Assembly: GCA_947454525.1 (NCBI GenBank)
Contig: CANGJM010000016.1
Coordinates: 1 to 64,000 of the forward strand
Length of the DNA: 64,000 bases
Reading direction: 5' to 3'
From: Flavobacteriales bacterium
Lineage (GTDB): Bacteria > Bacteroidota > Bacteroidia > Flavobacteriales_D > Crocinitomicaceae
The notes beneath the pieces were generated by a model, which searched no databases, had not been told where the DNA came from, and was given only the letters and a program-made list of their open reading frames with translations. A program made the position numbers and the translations under genes. The first letter of the stretch is position 1, and each line of letters begins with the position of its first letter. Positions 45,723-54,478 of the stretch are shown here, piece by piece.

Positions 45723-46213
45723 AAACTTACTTTTTGTAATTTCTTAATAATTTAATCATATTCATAACCTATTATTCTCTTTATATTGGACGTATTTCCT
45801 ATATTCTATTGGCTTTACAGCGGTCATAATAAATCCCATTTTTCAGGCATAAATATGGCATAATTACCCCCATTTTTTGTTCTTTTATTCGTATTTTCAG
45901 GAACTTTCACAAACTTTTATGCAGTTCAAATAAAACTGCTATATTTGTTAAATAATTACACGTACAAAATCTGTTTTTTCGCCTATTTTACCCTATTTTT
46001 TCTATCAGAAATAAACAATTTTTCGATGAAACAGAAGGCATGATTTAAACGTGAGATTTGAAAGATTAAATTGAAAAACACACAACAAAACAACATTATA
46101 AATACACTGTTTTAAACTTTAAAAGGTACAGATTTTCTTACATTATTTGCATTATTACAAGTTAAAACATACATTTAAGAGTAAAAACTTACCTTTGTAA
46201 AAAAAATACGCTT
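45723..46213. promoter_or_regulatory. Divergent intergenic region, nusG-like gene / ompA-like gene
   Basis: An AT-rich 490-bp region without genes or the 8-bp arrays. On the plus strand TACCTTTG (46190-46197) fits the TAnnTTTG -7 box and lies 16 bp before the OmpA-family ATG. A second match, TATATTTG (45940-45947), may be an alternative start. The second copy of the 24-bp repeat is at 45975-45998. Confidence 0.55.
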
Positions 46214-47521
46214 ATGAAACGTTTACTTTTCGCCTTTTTCAGCATGATTTCCGTACTCGGAACTGCTCAAGATTACAACAAATGCTCGATTGGATTTAAC
46301 ATCGGTGGACATGATGGAATGCACAATACCAACCACACAACACACATTTACCAGTTTACACATTACGAGTTAAACTCTCGCTATATGTTCAATAACCGCG
46401 TTGGATTAAAATTCGATGCTGGATTTGATCACTTTAACTTTACAGACGGACATCCAGCAACAAATGCTTTGCGTATTTCTGTTCAACCAACGTTTAACTT
46501 AACGGATTTATTACACATGAATGACTTCACCACACGTTGGGGAATGTTGTTACACATGGGTGGTGGATATGCAACGATGTCGAACAAAACATTGGCAACG
46601 GGTCCAAAAGAATTGTTCAGTTCAAAAGAAGGATCTGTTGACGAAATGTTGCAAGGGATTATTGGAATCACGCCACAATTCAAAGTAAATGAGCGTTTGA
46701 GCATCAACGGTGACATTTCTTTCATGGGGAACATTCGCCAAAACAACGGTTTCGACTTCGAAGCAACGCCTGTTCAAGGTGGTGGATTCTCAGGATACTA
46801 CGCTACAGCAACCGTTGGATTCAGCTATTACTTTGGTAAAAAAGCTACACATGCAGACTGGACTTACACGCCACGTTTGAATCAAGCAGACTTGAACCGC
46901 ATCGCAGCGTTAGAGAAACAAGCGAAAGAAGCAGCAACGAAATTAGGTGACGACGATAAAGACGGTGTCATCAATGCAGTTGACCAAGAAGCAAACACAC
47001 CAGAAGGAAGCATGGTAGATGTAACAGGAAAAACAATCGTTCCTACACCAGCTCCAGACTTGAACACCATCGATACAGACGGTGACGGATTCGTTGACGC
47101 GAAAGATGAGTGTCCAACAGTAAAAGGAAACGTAAAAGGATGTCCAGAAGAACATTCTCCTGAGAAAGATGCAAAAACATTGATCGAATACGGAATCTAC
47201 GACATCATGTTCGTGAAGGGTTCTTTCTACATCAATCCAACGTACATGCCAATCTTGGACAAAGTAGTAAGCTACATGGCTGCGAACCCAGGTCAAAAAA
47301 TGGCGGTAAGCGGACACGCAGACATCGATGGTGGTGATGAAGTAAACAACAAACTTTCGGAAGCACGTGTAAATGCAGTTGTAGATTACTTGACAAAGAA
47401 AGGCGCTGACAAAAGTCGTTTAGTGATTACCTACAAAGGAAAAAAAGAAACAAAATATGCAGGAAACACATTGGAAGTGGATGCGGCGAATCGTCGTGTA
47501 CAATTTGCCATTGTTCGTTAA
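46214..47521 (+). CDS. OmpA family outer-membrane protein with TSP3 repeats
   Basis: A 435-aa protein. A signal peptide (KRLLFAFFSMISVLGTAQ) is followed by a beta-barrel region (about 20-215) rich in alternating aromatic residues. A short helical Ala/Lys part comes next, then thrombospondin type 3 calcium motifs (DDDKDGVINAVDQ, DTDGDGFVDAKDECP). The OmpA C-terminal peptidoglycan-binding domain (about 315-435) contains SGHADIDGGDEVNNKLSEAR and the NRRVQFAI end. It links outer membrane to cell wall. Its own -7 box and terminator suggest a one-gene unit. Confidence 0.93.
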   Translation: MKRLLFAFFSMISVLGTAQDYNKCSIGFNIGGHDGMHNTNHTTHIYQFTHYELNSRYMFNNRVGLKFDAGFDHFNFTDGHPATNALRISVQPTFNLTDLLHMNDFTTRWGMLLHMGGGYATMSNKTLATGPKELFSSKEGSVDEMLQGIIGITPQFKVNERLSINGDISFMGNIRQNNGFDFEATPVQGGGFSGYYATATVGFSYYFGKKATHADWTYTPRLNQADLNRIAALEKQAKEAATKLGDDDKDGVINAVDQEANTPEGSMVDVTGKTIVPTPAPDLNTIDTDGDGFVDAKDECPTVKGNVKGCPEEHSPEKDAKTLIEYGIYDIMFVKGSFYINPTYMPILDKVVSYMAANPGQKMAVSGHADIDGGDEVNNKLSEARVNAVVDYLTKKGADKSRLVITYKGKKETKYAGNTLEVDAANRRVQFAIVR

Positions 47522-47541
47522 TCCGCAAAGCAAACTACAGA

Positions 47542-47566
47542 AGGCGGTCAATTGATCGCCTTTTTT
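47542..47566 (+). terminator. Rho-independent terminator of the ompA-like gene
   Basis: AGGCGGTCAATTGATCGCCT forms a ten-pair stem (one G-T pair) followed by TTTTTT. It ends 21 bp before the next ATG. Confidence 0.85.
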
Positions 47567-47587
47567 ATTATTAAAAAATAAGATTCG

Positions 47588-48724
47588 ATGAAGAAAATTC
47601 AAATGGTGGACCTTGTTTCTCAATACGAGAAAATCAAACCATCCATTGATGTGGCGATTCAAGACGTCATTCATAACGCACATTTTATCAATGGTCCAGC
47701 AGTTGGACGCTTTCAAGCGGATCTTCAAACGTACCTCGGTGTCAAGTACGTGATTCCATGTGCCAACGGCACAGATGCCCTTCAAATTGCCATGATGGCC
47801 CTCGGACTAAAACCGGGCGACGAAGTCATCACACCAAGTTTTACCTACATCGCCACAACAGAGGTCATTGCCCTACTCGGCCTGACTCCTGTATTTGTCG
47901 AAGTGGATCCACAAACGTTTTGCATCGATCCTGCTGTCATTGAAGCGGCGATTACTTCCAAAACGAAAGCAATTGTTCCCGTTCACCTTTACGGACAAGC
48001 AGCAAACATGAATGCGATCATGGAAATCGCCGAGAAACACCAACTTTTCGTCATCGAGGACAACGCACAAGCGATTGGATCCGATTACCATTTATCCAAC
48101 GGGAAAAAAGTAAAAACCGGCACCATTGGCGACATTGGCTGTACTTCCTTTTTTCCATCTAAAAACCTTGGTTGTTACGGCGATGGCGGTGCCCTATGTA
48201 CCAACAACGATGAATTAGCGCGTAAAATCAAGATGATTGCCAACCACGGTCAGGAGCAAAAGTACGTGCACGACGTCGTGGGATGTAATTCCCGCCTAGA
48301 CACCATTCAAGCAGCGATTTTAGAAGTAAAATTGCGCCAATTGGACAACTACATCGACGCACGTCGCGAAGTAGCCGCACGCTACGACGAAGCATTCGCA
48401 GGAATCCCCGGCGTTCGCATCCCCTTCCGCGCGGACGATTCCAAGCACGTGTTCCACCAGTACACCCTCGTATTGGAGAACGTCAACCGCAACGCCTTGC
48501 AAGAACATTTATCCGCCAACGATATTCCAAGCATGATCTATTACCCGATTCCAGCGCACAAACAAAAAATGTTCGCCGCCTTCGGAAGTAGCAACACCGA
48601 ATTACCCACAACCGATTGGTTAACCGAACGCGTGATTTCGTTGCCAATACATACGGAAATGGATGAGGAGCAACAGGAATATATTATTGACACGGTAAAT
48701 TCCTTTTTTGGAAATAAACATTAA
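47588..48724 (+). CDS. PLP-dependent sugar aminotransferase (DegT/DnrJ/EryC1, WbpE-like)
   Basis: A 378-aa aminotransferase of the DegT family. Lys192 in SFFPSKNLGCYGDGGA binds PLP; CANGTDALQIAM and DNAQAIGS are further cofactor contacts; NSRLDTIQAA is near the C-terminal domain. The starting MKKIQMVDLVSQY is typical of WbpE. That enzyme aminates UDP-3-keto-GlcNAcA to UDP-GlcNAc3NA, and WbpB- and WbpD-like genes lie 3-5 kb downstream. The promoter is unclear, since the ompA terminator ends only 21 bp upstream. Confidence 0.88.
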   Translation: MKKIQMVDLVSQYEKIKPSIDVAIQDVIHNAHFINGPAVGRFQADLQTYLGVKYVIPCANGTDALQIAMMALGLKPGDEVITPSFTYIATTEVIALLGLTPVFVEVDPQTFCIDPAVIEAAITSKTKAIVPVHLYGQAANMNAIMEIAEKHQLFVIEDNAQAIGSDYHLSNGKKVKTGTIGDIGCTSFFPSKNLGCYGDGGALCTNNDELARKIKMIANHGQEQKYVHDVVGCNSRLDTIQAAILEVKLRQLDNYIDARREVAARYDEAFAGIPGVRIPFRADDSKHVFHQYTLVLENVNRNALQEHLSANDIPSMIYYPIPAHKQKMFAAFGSSNTELPTTDWLTERVISLPIHTEMDEEQQEYIIDTVNSFFGNKH

Positions 48725-48979
48725 CACACCGTAGCCACAGGGCATGCCCTGTGGTCTACAATAACAATAATTGGAACAAACACCGTAACCGCAGGGAACG
48801 TTGTTTGAAAATAAAATGAACCACCGTAGCCACAGGGCATGCCCTGTGGTCTACAATAACAATAATTGAAATAAACACCGTAACCACAGGGAACGTTGTT
48901 TGAAAATAAAATGAACCAACGTAGCCACAGGGCATGCCCTGCGGTCTACAGAATACCGTTAAAACGGACAAAAAAATAA
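48725..48979. repeat. Tandem 95-bp repeat with GGCATGCC palindromes
   Basis: Units begin at 48731, 48826 and 48921 (95 bp apart; two complete units plus the start of a third). Each starts with the palindrome CCACAGGGCATGCCCTGTGG. A degenerate half-site, CCRCAGGGAACG, follows in each full unit. Lies between the aminotransferase and ugd and may form strong hairpins in the transcript. Confidence 0.85.
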
Positions 48980-50299
48980 ATGATGAAAAATATTGCAGTA
49001 GTAGGCACCGGCTACGTCGGACTAGTAACCGGAACCTGTTTTGCCGAAACGGGAAACAACGTCATTTGCATTGATATCGATGCGAACAAAGTCGCAAAAA
49101 TGCAAAACGGTGAAATTCCGATTTACGAGCCAGAATTGGACGTATTGTTCGAACGCAACATCAAAGCGGGACGCCTGACATTCACCACCGATTTAGCAGC
49201 GGGAATCAAGGATGCGGAAATCATTTTCCTTGCCTTGCCAACGCCTCCGGGAGAAGATGGATCCGCGGATTTATCGTACATTCTTGGTGTCGCGAAGGAA
49301 TTAGGGAAAATCATGACTGATTACAAAGTGATCGTGGACAAAAGTACCGTGCCTGTTGGAACAGCAGAGAAAGTAACAGCAGCGATTGCAGCACATGCGA
49401 CGGTTGAATTTGCCGTGGTATCGAATCCGGAGTTTTTACGCGAAGGATTTGCCGTAAGCGACTTTATGAAGCCAGACCGCGTTGTCATTGGAACATCCGA
49501 TGAACGAGCGCGCAAGGTCATGGATAGCTTGTACAAACCATTCGTTCGTCAAGGGAATCCGATTTATTTCATGGATGAGAAATCTGCCGAATTGACCAAA
49601 TACGCTGCGAATGCATTCTTGGCAACGAAAATTACCTTCATGAATGAAATCGCGAATTTCTGTGAATTGGTGGGAGCAGATGTGGACAAAGTACGCATCG
49701 GGATTGGTTCCGACAGCCGCATTGGCAAACGTTTCTTGTTCCCAGGAATCGGTTACGGTGGATCGTGCTTTCCAAAAGACGTGCAAGCTTTAGCGAAGTC
49801 GGGAATCGAAAACAACTACGATTTCAAGATTCTTTCCGCAGTGATGGAAGTCAACCAGGACCAAAAAACAAAATTGTTCCCGAAAATGAAGAATTTCTTC
49901 CGCGGGGACCTATCCGGAAAACACATTGCGATTTGGGGCCTAGCCTTCAAACCGGATACAGATGACATCCGCGAGGCACCGGCCTTGTACATGATTGAGG
50001 AATTGCTTCAAGCAGGTGCGACCGTGAGCGCGTATGATCCAGAAGCGATGCCGAATGTGCAACGCATTTTGGGAGACAGAATTACCTTCGCAGAAAATGA
50101 ATACAGTGTCCTCGATCAAGCAGACGCTTTATTGATTTGCACCGAATGGAGTATCTTCCGCAATCCAAACTTCCCTGAAGTCAAAAATCGCTTGAAAGAT
50201 GCAGTGATCTTTGATGGAAGAAATTTATATGAAACAGACGAAATGAACGAAAAAGGATTCTATTATTCGAGCATTGGTCGTAACCTCGTAGAGAAATGA
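48980..50299 (+). CDS. ugd: UDP-glucose 6-dehydrogenase
   Basis: A 439-aa enzyme oxidising UDP-glucose to UDP-glucuronate with two NAD. The Rossmann motif is [10 protein letters not shown] (9-18). Others are [23 protein letters not shown] in parts, the [14 protein letters not shown] helix and the catalytic Cys in [10 protein letters not shown]. The C-terminal domain has [16 protein letters not shown]. The product is used by the next gene, whose ATG overlaps this stop by 4 bp. Confidence 0.95.
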   Translation: MMKNIAVVGTGYVGLVTGTCFAETGNNVICIDIDANKVAKMQNGEIPIYEPELDVLFERNIKAGRLTFTTDLAAGIKDAEIIFLALPTPPGEDGSADLSYILGVAKELGKIMTDYKVIVDKSTVPVGTAEKVTAAIAAHATVEFAVVSNPEFLREGFAVSDFMKPDRVVIGTSDERARKVMDSLYKPFVRQGNPIYFMDEKSAELTKYAANAFLATKITFMNEIANFCELVGADVDKVRIGIGSDSRIGKRFLFPGIGYGGSCFPKDVQALAKSGIENNYDFKILSAVMEVNQDQKTKLFPKMKNFFRGDLSGKHIAIWGLAFKPDTDDIREAPALYMIEELLQAGATVSAYDPEAMPNVQRILGDRITFAENEYSVLDQADALLICTEWSIFRNPNFPEVKNRLKDAVIFDGRNLYETDEMNEKGFYYSSIGRNLVEK

Positions 50300-51282
50300 A
50301 ACGTGTACTCATCACCGGAGCAGCCGGATTTTTAGGATCGCATTTGTGTGATCGTTTCATCAAAGATGGCTACCATGTCATCGCGATGGACAACCTCATC
50401 ACCGGACGCCTGAAAAACATCGAACACTTGTTTCCTTTGGAACACTTCGAATTTTACAACCATGACGTATCGAAATTCATCCACATTCCAGGAGAATTAG
50501 ATTACATCTTGCACTTCGCTTCTCCAGCGAGTCCAATTGATTACTTGAAGATTCCGATTCAAACCTTGAAAGTGGGATCCTTGGGCATCCACAATTGCCT
50601 CGGACTAGCGAAAGCGAAAGGAGCACGTTTGATCATCGCTTCCACATCGGAAGTGTATGGTGATCCAACGGTTCATCCACAAACAGAAGATTATTGGGGA
50701 AATGTGAATCCAGTGGGTCCACGTGGCGTTTACGACGAAGCGAAACGCTTCCAAGAGGCGATCACCATGGCTTACCACAATTTCCACGGCGTTGAAACAC
50801 GCATCGTGCGCATCTTCAATACCTATGGTCCACGCATGCGCTTAAACGACGGACGTGTACTACCTGCGTTCATCGGACAAGCATTGCGCGGAGAAGACCT
50901 CACTGTTTTCGGTGACGGATCACAAACGCGTTCGTTCTGCTACGTCGATGATTTAGTCGAAGGAATCGTTCGCTTGTTGATGAGTGATTATCCGTATCCA
51001 GTAAACGTTGGAAATCCATCGGAAATCACGATTTCACAATTCGCAGAGGAAATCATCGCCTTAACTGGCACGACGCAAAAAGTCATTTACAAAGATTTAC
51101 CGGTGGATGACCCGAAACAGCGTCAACCCGACATCACGAAAGCGCGCGCAATCCTAAATTGGGAGCCGAAAATCGACCGCAGCGAAGGATTAAAAAGAAC
51201 CTATGCCTATTTCCAAAGTTTGAGCAAAGAAGAATTATTGGAAACAGATCATTATAATTTTGACAAATACATTACGAAGTAA
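50296..51282 (+). CDS. uxs: UDP-glucuronate decarboxylase (UDP-xylose synthase)
   Basis: A 328-aa short-chain dehydrogenase. GAAGFLGSH (8-16) binds [25 protein letters not shown] and STSEVYGDP are signatures of the UXS group; the catalytic pair lies in [11 protein letters not shown] (Tyr/Lys). [10 protein letters not shown] and [15 protein letters not shown] follow. It decarboxylates UDP-glucuronate to UDP-xylose. Coupled to ugd by a 4-bp overlap and directly followed by the acetyltransferase (no gap). Confidence 0.94.
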   Translation: MKRVLITGAAGFLGSHLCDRFIKDGYHVIAMDNLITGRLKNIEHLFPLEHFEFYNHDVSKFIHIPGELDYILHFASPASPIDYLKIPIQTLKVGSLGIHNCLGLAKAKGARLIIASTSEVYGDPTVHPQTEDYWGNVNPVGPRGVYDEAKRFQEAITMAYHNFHGVETRIVRIFNTYGPRMRLNDGRVLPAFIGQALRGEDLTVFGDGSQTRSFCYVDDLVEGIVRLLMSDYPYPVNVGNPSEITISQFAEEIIALTGTTQKVIYKDLPVDDPKQRQPDITKARAILNWEPKIDRSEGLKRTYAYFQSLSKEELLETDHYNFDKYITK

Positions 51283-51873
51283 ATGAAGTATTTCGCACAT
51301 GAAACGGCGGTGATTGATGAAGGATGTCAGATTGGTGAAGGTACCAAGGTCTGGCATTTTTCGCATATCATGCCCAACTGTACCATCGGATTGTCGTGTA
51401 ACATCGGACAAAACGTGGTGATTTCTCCGGAGGTCATTCTCGGAAACAACGTCAAAGTACAAAACAACGTCTCCATCTACACCGGTGTCATCTGCGAGGA
51501 CGATGTGTTCTTGGGTCCGTCGATGGTTTTCACCAACGTCATGAATCCACGTAGCGCCATCATTCGCCGCGATAGTTATTTAAAAACGATTGTCAAAAAA
51601 GGCGCTAGTATCGGTGCCAATGCCACCATCGTTTGCGGTCACGACATCGGACGCTACGCCTTCATCGGCGCTGGAGCCGTTGTCACAAAACACGTTCCCG
51701 ATTACGCCTTAGTCGTTGGAAATCCCGCACGTCAAATCGGCTGGATGTCCGAATACGGTCACCGTTTGAATTTTGATGAAAATGGTGTGGCAGAATGTCC
51801 GGAGAGTGGGCAAAAATATCGAATGGTAGACTCAGGGCATGCCCTGAGCGTACAGATCGATAGTAATGAATAG
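51283..51873 (+). CDS. WbpD-like N-acetyltransferase with repeat-encoded C-terminus
   Basis: A 196-aa left-handed beta-helix protein. [21 protein letters not shown] and [19 protein letters not shown] match WbpD (UDP-2-acetamido-3-amino-glucuronate acetyltransferase), as do [12 protein letters not shown] and the end [16 protein letters not shown]. The native C-terminus seems to end near KYRMVD. The last 13 residues ([13 protein letters not shown]) are encoded by a GGCATGCC palindromic repeat that entered the 3' end. This should not touch the active site, which lies in the helix. Part of the presumed UDP-GlcNAc3NAcA pathway. Confidence 0.9.
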   Translation: MKYFAHETAVIDEGCQIGEGTKVWHFSHIMPNCTIGLSCNIGQNVVISPEVILGNNVKVQNNVSIYTGVICEDDVFLGPSMVFTNVMNPRSAIIRRDSYLKTIVKKGASIGANATIVCGHDIGRYAFIGAGAVVTKHVPDYALVVGNPARQIGWMSEYGHRLNFDENGVAECPESGQKYRMVDSGHALSVQIDSNE

Positions 51874-51978
51874 AAAATAATTGAAATCGCCGTGCAGGCG
51901 TAGCCACAAGGCATGCCTTGTGGAACGATAAAACACAGTAACCACAAGGCATGCCTTGTGGACTAAGAAAATAAAAGA
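51832..51978. repeat. Three GGCATGCC palindromes at the end of the acetyltransferase gene
   Basis: CTCAGGGCATGCCCTGAG lies in the coding end (51830-51850); CCACAAGGCATGCCTTGTGG occurs twice after the stop (about 51903-51923 and 51938-51960). Arm changes are matched on both sides. Confidence 0.8.
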
Positions 51979-51981
51979 AAT

Positions 51982-53007
51982 ATGTCAAAAATCAAATTTG
52001 CCGTCATCGGCGCTGGACACATTGGAAAACGTCATGCGGAAATGATCCGTCGTGATGCCGAAGGAGAATTAGTTGCCATGGTAGATGTACGTGGAAAAGA
52101 GGAATGTCAAGCGCAAGATTTCGACGTGCCTTTCTTCACAACGATGGAAGAACTATTCGCCAGCGGATTGGAATTCGATGTGATCAATGTCTGTACACCG
52201 AATGGTTTGCATGCTGATCAAGCATTGTTGGCCTTGGAACACAAGAAACACGTCGTGTGTGAAAAACCGATGGGCTTGTCCAAGGAAAGTTGTGAGCGCA
52301 TTATTTACAAATCGTTGCAGGTTTCCAAGCAAGTATTCTGTGTCATGCAAAACCGTTATTCCCCGCCATCCGTGTGGATCAAAGACCTCATCGATCGCAA
52401 AGTCTTGGGTGACATTTACATGGTTCAGTTGAATTGTTATTGGAACCGAGATGAACGTTATTACAAAGCAGGTGGATGGAAAGGAACCTCCGATTTAGAC
52501 GGTGGAACACTGTTCACACAGTTCAGTCACTTCATCGACATCATGTACTGGTTGTTTGGCGACATCGACAACATCCAAGGGAAATTCGCCGATTTCAACC
52601 ACAAAGATTACACAGACTTCGAAGATTCAGGCTTCGTGAGTTTTGACTTCATCAACGGTGGAATGGGTTCATTGAACTATTCGACCTCCGTTGCCAATCA
52701 GAATTTAGAGTCCTCCATGACGATCATCGGAAAAAATGGTTCCGTGAAAATCGGTGGACAATACATGAACGAAGTCGAGGTGTGCAACATCACCAATTAC
52801 GAAATGCCGGAGCTCGCGCCAACAAACCCAGGAAACGACTATGGTCCATACAAAGGATCCGCAGCGAATCACAACTACGTGATCACGAATGTCATCGATT
52901 CCTTAAAAGGACGCACCTCCCCCACAACAAACGCCCTCGAAGGAATGAAAGTCGTGGAGATTATTGAACGAATTTACAAAGAACGAGATACTCAGTTCGG
53001 AGAGTGA
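51982..53007 (+). CDS. Gfo/Idh/MocA oxidoreductase, WbpB-like
   Basis: A 341-aa NAD-dependent oxidoreductase. GAGHIGKRH (10-18) starts the Rossmann fold; VCEKPMGLSKESC carries the family Glu-Lys-Pro motif; CYWNRDERYYKAGGWKG, then DGGTLFTQFSHFIDIMYWLFG carry the active-site Asp/His helix. This is close to WbpB/WlbA, which oxidises C3 of UDP-GlcNAc-uronate to supply the WbpE-like aminotransferase. The gene ends at a TGA that is already part of the GAGCGAGAGC repeat. Confidence 0.9.
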   Translation: MSKIKFAVIGAGHIGKRHAEMIRRDAEGELVAMVDVRGKEECQAQDFDVPFFTTMEELFASGLEFDVINVCTPNGLHADQALLALEHKKHVVCEKPMGLSKESCERIIYKSLQVSKQVFCVMQNRYSPPSVWIKDLIDRKVLGDIYMVQLNCYWNRDERYYKAGGWKGTSDLDGGTLFTQFSHFIDIMYWLFGDIDNIQGKFADFNHKDYTDFEDSGFVSFDFINGGMGSLNYSTSVANQNLESSMTIIGKNGSVKIGGQYMNEVEVCNITNYEMPELAPTNPGNDYGPYKGSAANHNYVITNVIDSLKGRTSPTTNALEGMKVVEIIERIYKERDTQFGE

Positions 53008-53108
53008 GAAACAGAGCGAGAGCGGACGTCCCGACCCTGAAGGGGTCAAACCTCAATACGAAAACGATTATATAATGAATTAAGACCCTGAAGGGGTCAA
53101 ACCTCAAT
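53005..53108. repeat. GAGCGAGAGC stretch and two GACCCTGAAGGGGTC hairpins
   Basis: GAGTGAGAAACAGAGCGAGA at the stop, then GACCCTGAAGGGGTC at 53033-53047 and 53084-53098, both followed by AAACCTCAATAC. The hairpins are the inverse of the second hairpin of the paired element on the minus-strand side. Confidence 0.8.
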
Positions 53109-53118
53109 ACAAAAAATT

Positions 53119-54414
53119 ATGATCTACGAAAACCTAATAAAAAAAGAAGCAAAACTCGCACTAGTCGGATTGGGCTACGTCGGATTACCGATTGCCTTGG
53201 AATTCGCGAAACGCGTGAAAGTCGTAGGATTTGACATCAATCAAGCGCGCGTGGACATGATGCGTCGTGGAGAGGATCCAAGTCGTGAATTGGAAGCGGC
53301 TGATTTTGAGAACCGTGACATTACCTTTACAGCAGATATCAACGAATTAGCGGATGTTAACTTCTTCATCGTCGCTGTTCCCACTCCGATCGACGAAACC
53401 AATCTTCCGGACTTAAAACCTTTACAGGGCGCGAGTCGCACGGTGGGAAAAGTCTTGAAAAAAGGCGATTACGTGGTATTTGAATCCACGGTGTATCCTG
53501 GATGTACCGAGGAAGATTGCATTCCAATTTTGGAAGCAGAATCTGGATTGAAATTCCCGGAGGACTTCAAAGTGGGTTATTCACCGGAGCGCATCAATCC
53601 GGGGGACAAAGAACATACCTTGCAAAATGTCATTAAAATCGTATCTGGTTGCGACGAAGAATCGCTGGATGAGATTGCAAAGACCTACGAATTAGTTGTT
53701 GCGGCGGGAGTCCACCGTGCGACGAGCATCAAAGTAGCCGAAGCAGCGAAAATCGTGGAAAACACGCAGCGCGACGTGAACATCTCCTTGGTGAACGAAT
53801 TATCGATTATCTTCAACAAAATGGGCATCAACACCTTTGATGTACTCGAAGCCGCAGGAACGAAATGGAATTTCTTGAAATTCTACCCAGGCCTCGTCGG
53901 AGGACATTGCATTGGCGTCGATCCGTATTATTTGGTGCACAAAGCCATGCAATTGGGATACCATTCAAAAGTGATCAATTCTGGTCGCTACGTGAATGAT
54001 TCCATGGGCTTCTACATCGGTAAACAAACAGCGAAAAAAATCATCGCCCAAGGAAAAATGATCCAAGAAGCACATGTCCTAGTGATGGGTGCAACCTTCA
54101 AAGAAAACGTGAGTGACATCCGTAATTCCAAAGTCATCGACGTCGTGAACGAATTAAAATCGTTCCAAATCAACGTCGATGTCATCGATCCACATGCGGA
54201 TTCATCCGAAATGGAACACGAATACGGCGTAGCATTAGCTACAGACATCCGCAAAGATTACGACGCCATCATCCTAGCAGTCAATCACCGCGAATATTGT
54301 CAATTCGACGAAAATTATTTCAAAGGAATGATGAAAGACGGCAAAGGCGTTTTCGTGGATGTAAAAGGTATTTACCGCGGAAAAATAAACGATTTAACGT
54401 ATTGGTCCCTGTAG
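53119..54414 (+). CDS. UDP-GlcNAc/UDP-GalNAc 6-dehydrogenase (TviB/WbpO-like)
   Basis: A 431-aa nucleotide-sugar dehydrogenase. GLGYVGLP (17-24), VPTPIDETNLPDLKPL, STVYPGCTEEDCIPIL, SPERINPGDKEH and the catalytic Cys in GLVGGHCIGVDPYYL are the TviB/WbpO pattern, distinct from the Ugd at 48980. It oxidises UDP-HexNAc to the uronate, the first step for the WbpB/E/D set. The TAG stop coincides with the GTAGCC start of a palindromic repeat. Confidence 0.93.
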   Translation: MIYENLIKKEAKLALVGLGYVGLPIALEFAKRVKVVGFDINQARVDMMRRGEDPSRELEAADFENRDITFTADINELADVNFFIVAVPTPIDETNLPDLKPLQGASRTVGKVLKKGDYVVFESTVYPGCTEEDCIPILEAESGLKFPEDFKVGYSPERINPGDKEHTLQNVIKIVSGCDEESLDEIAKTYELVVAAGVHRATSIKVAEAAKIVENTQRDVNISLVNELSIIFNKMGINTFDVLEAAGTKWNFLKFYPGLVGGHCIGVDPYYLVHKAMQLGYHSKVINSGRYVNDSMGFYIGKQTAKKIIAQGKMIQEAHVLVMGATFKENVSDIRNSKVIDVVNELKSFQINVDVIDPHADSSEMEHEYGVALATDIRKDYDAIILAVNHREYCQFDENYFKGMMKDGKGVFVDVKGIYRGKINDLTYWSL

Positions 54415-54478
54415 CCACAGGGCATGCCCTGTGGGATTACGGGCATGCCACATGGTACGATGGAAAAAAACATTACAA
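54412..54478. repeat. GGCATGCC palindrome with a second half-copy
   Basis: GTAGCCACAGGGCATGCCC followed by TGTGGG, then GGGCATGCCACATGG as a partial second copy. An upstream in-frame ATG at 54431 lies in this repeat, so I do not use it as the rmlB start. Confidence 0.75.

Noticed and set aside
54431-54478. Longer N-terminus for RmlB
   Set aside because: The extra 16 codons are entirely palindromic-repeat sequence; the usual N-terminus begins at 54479.
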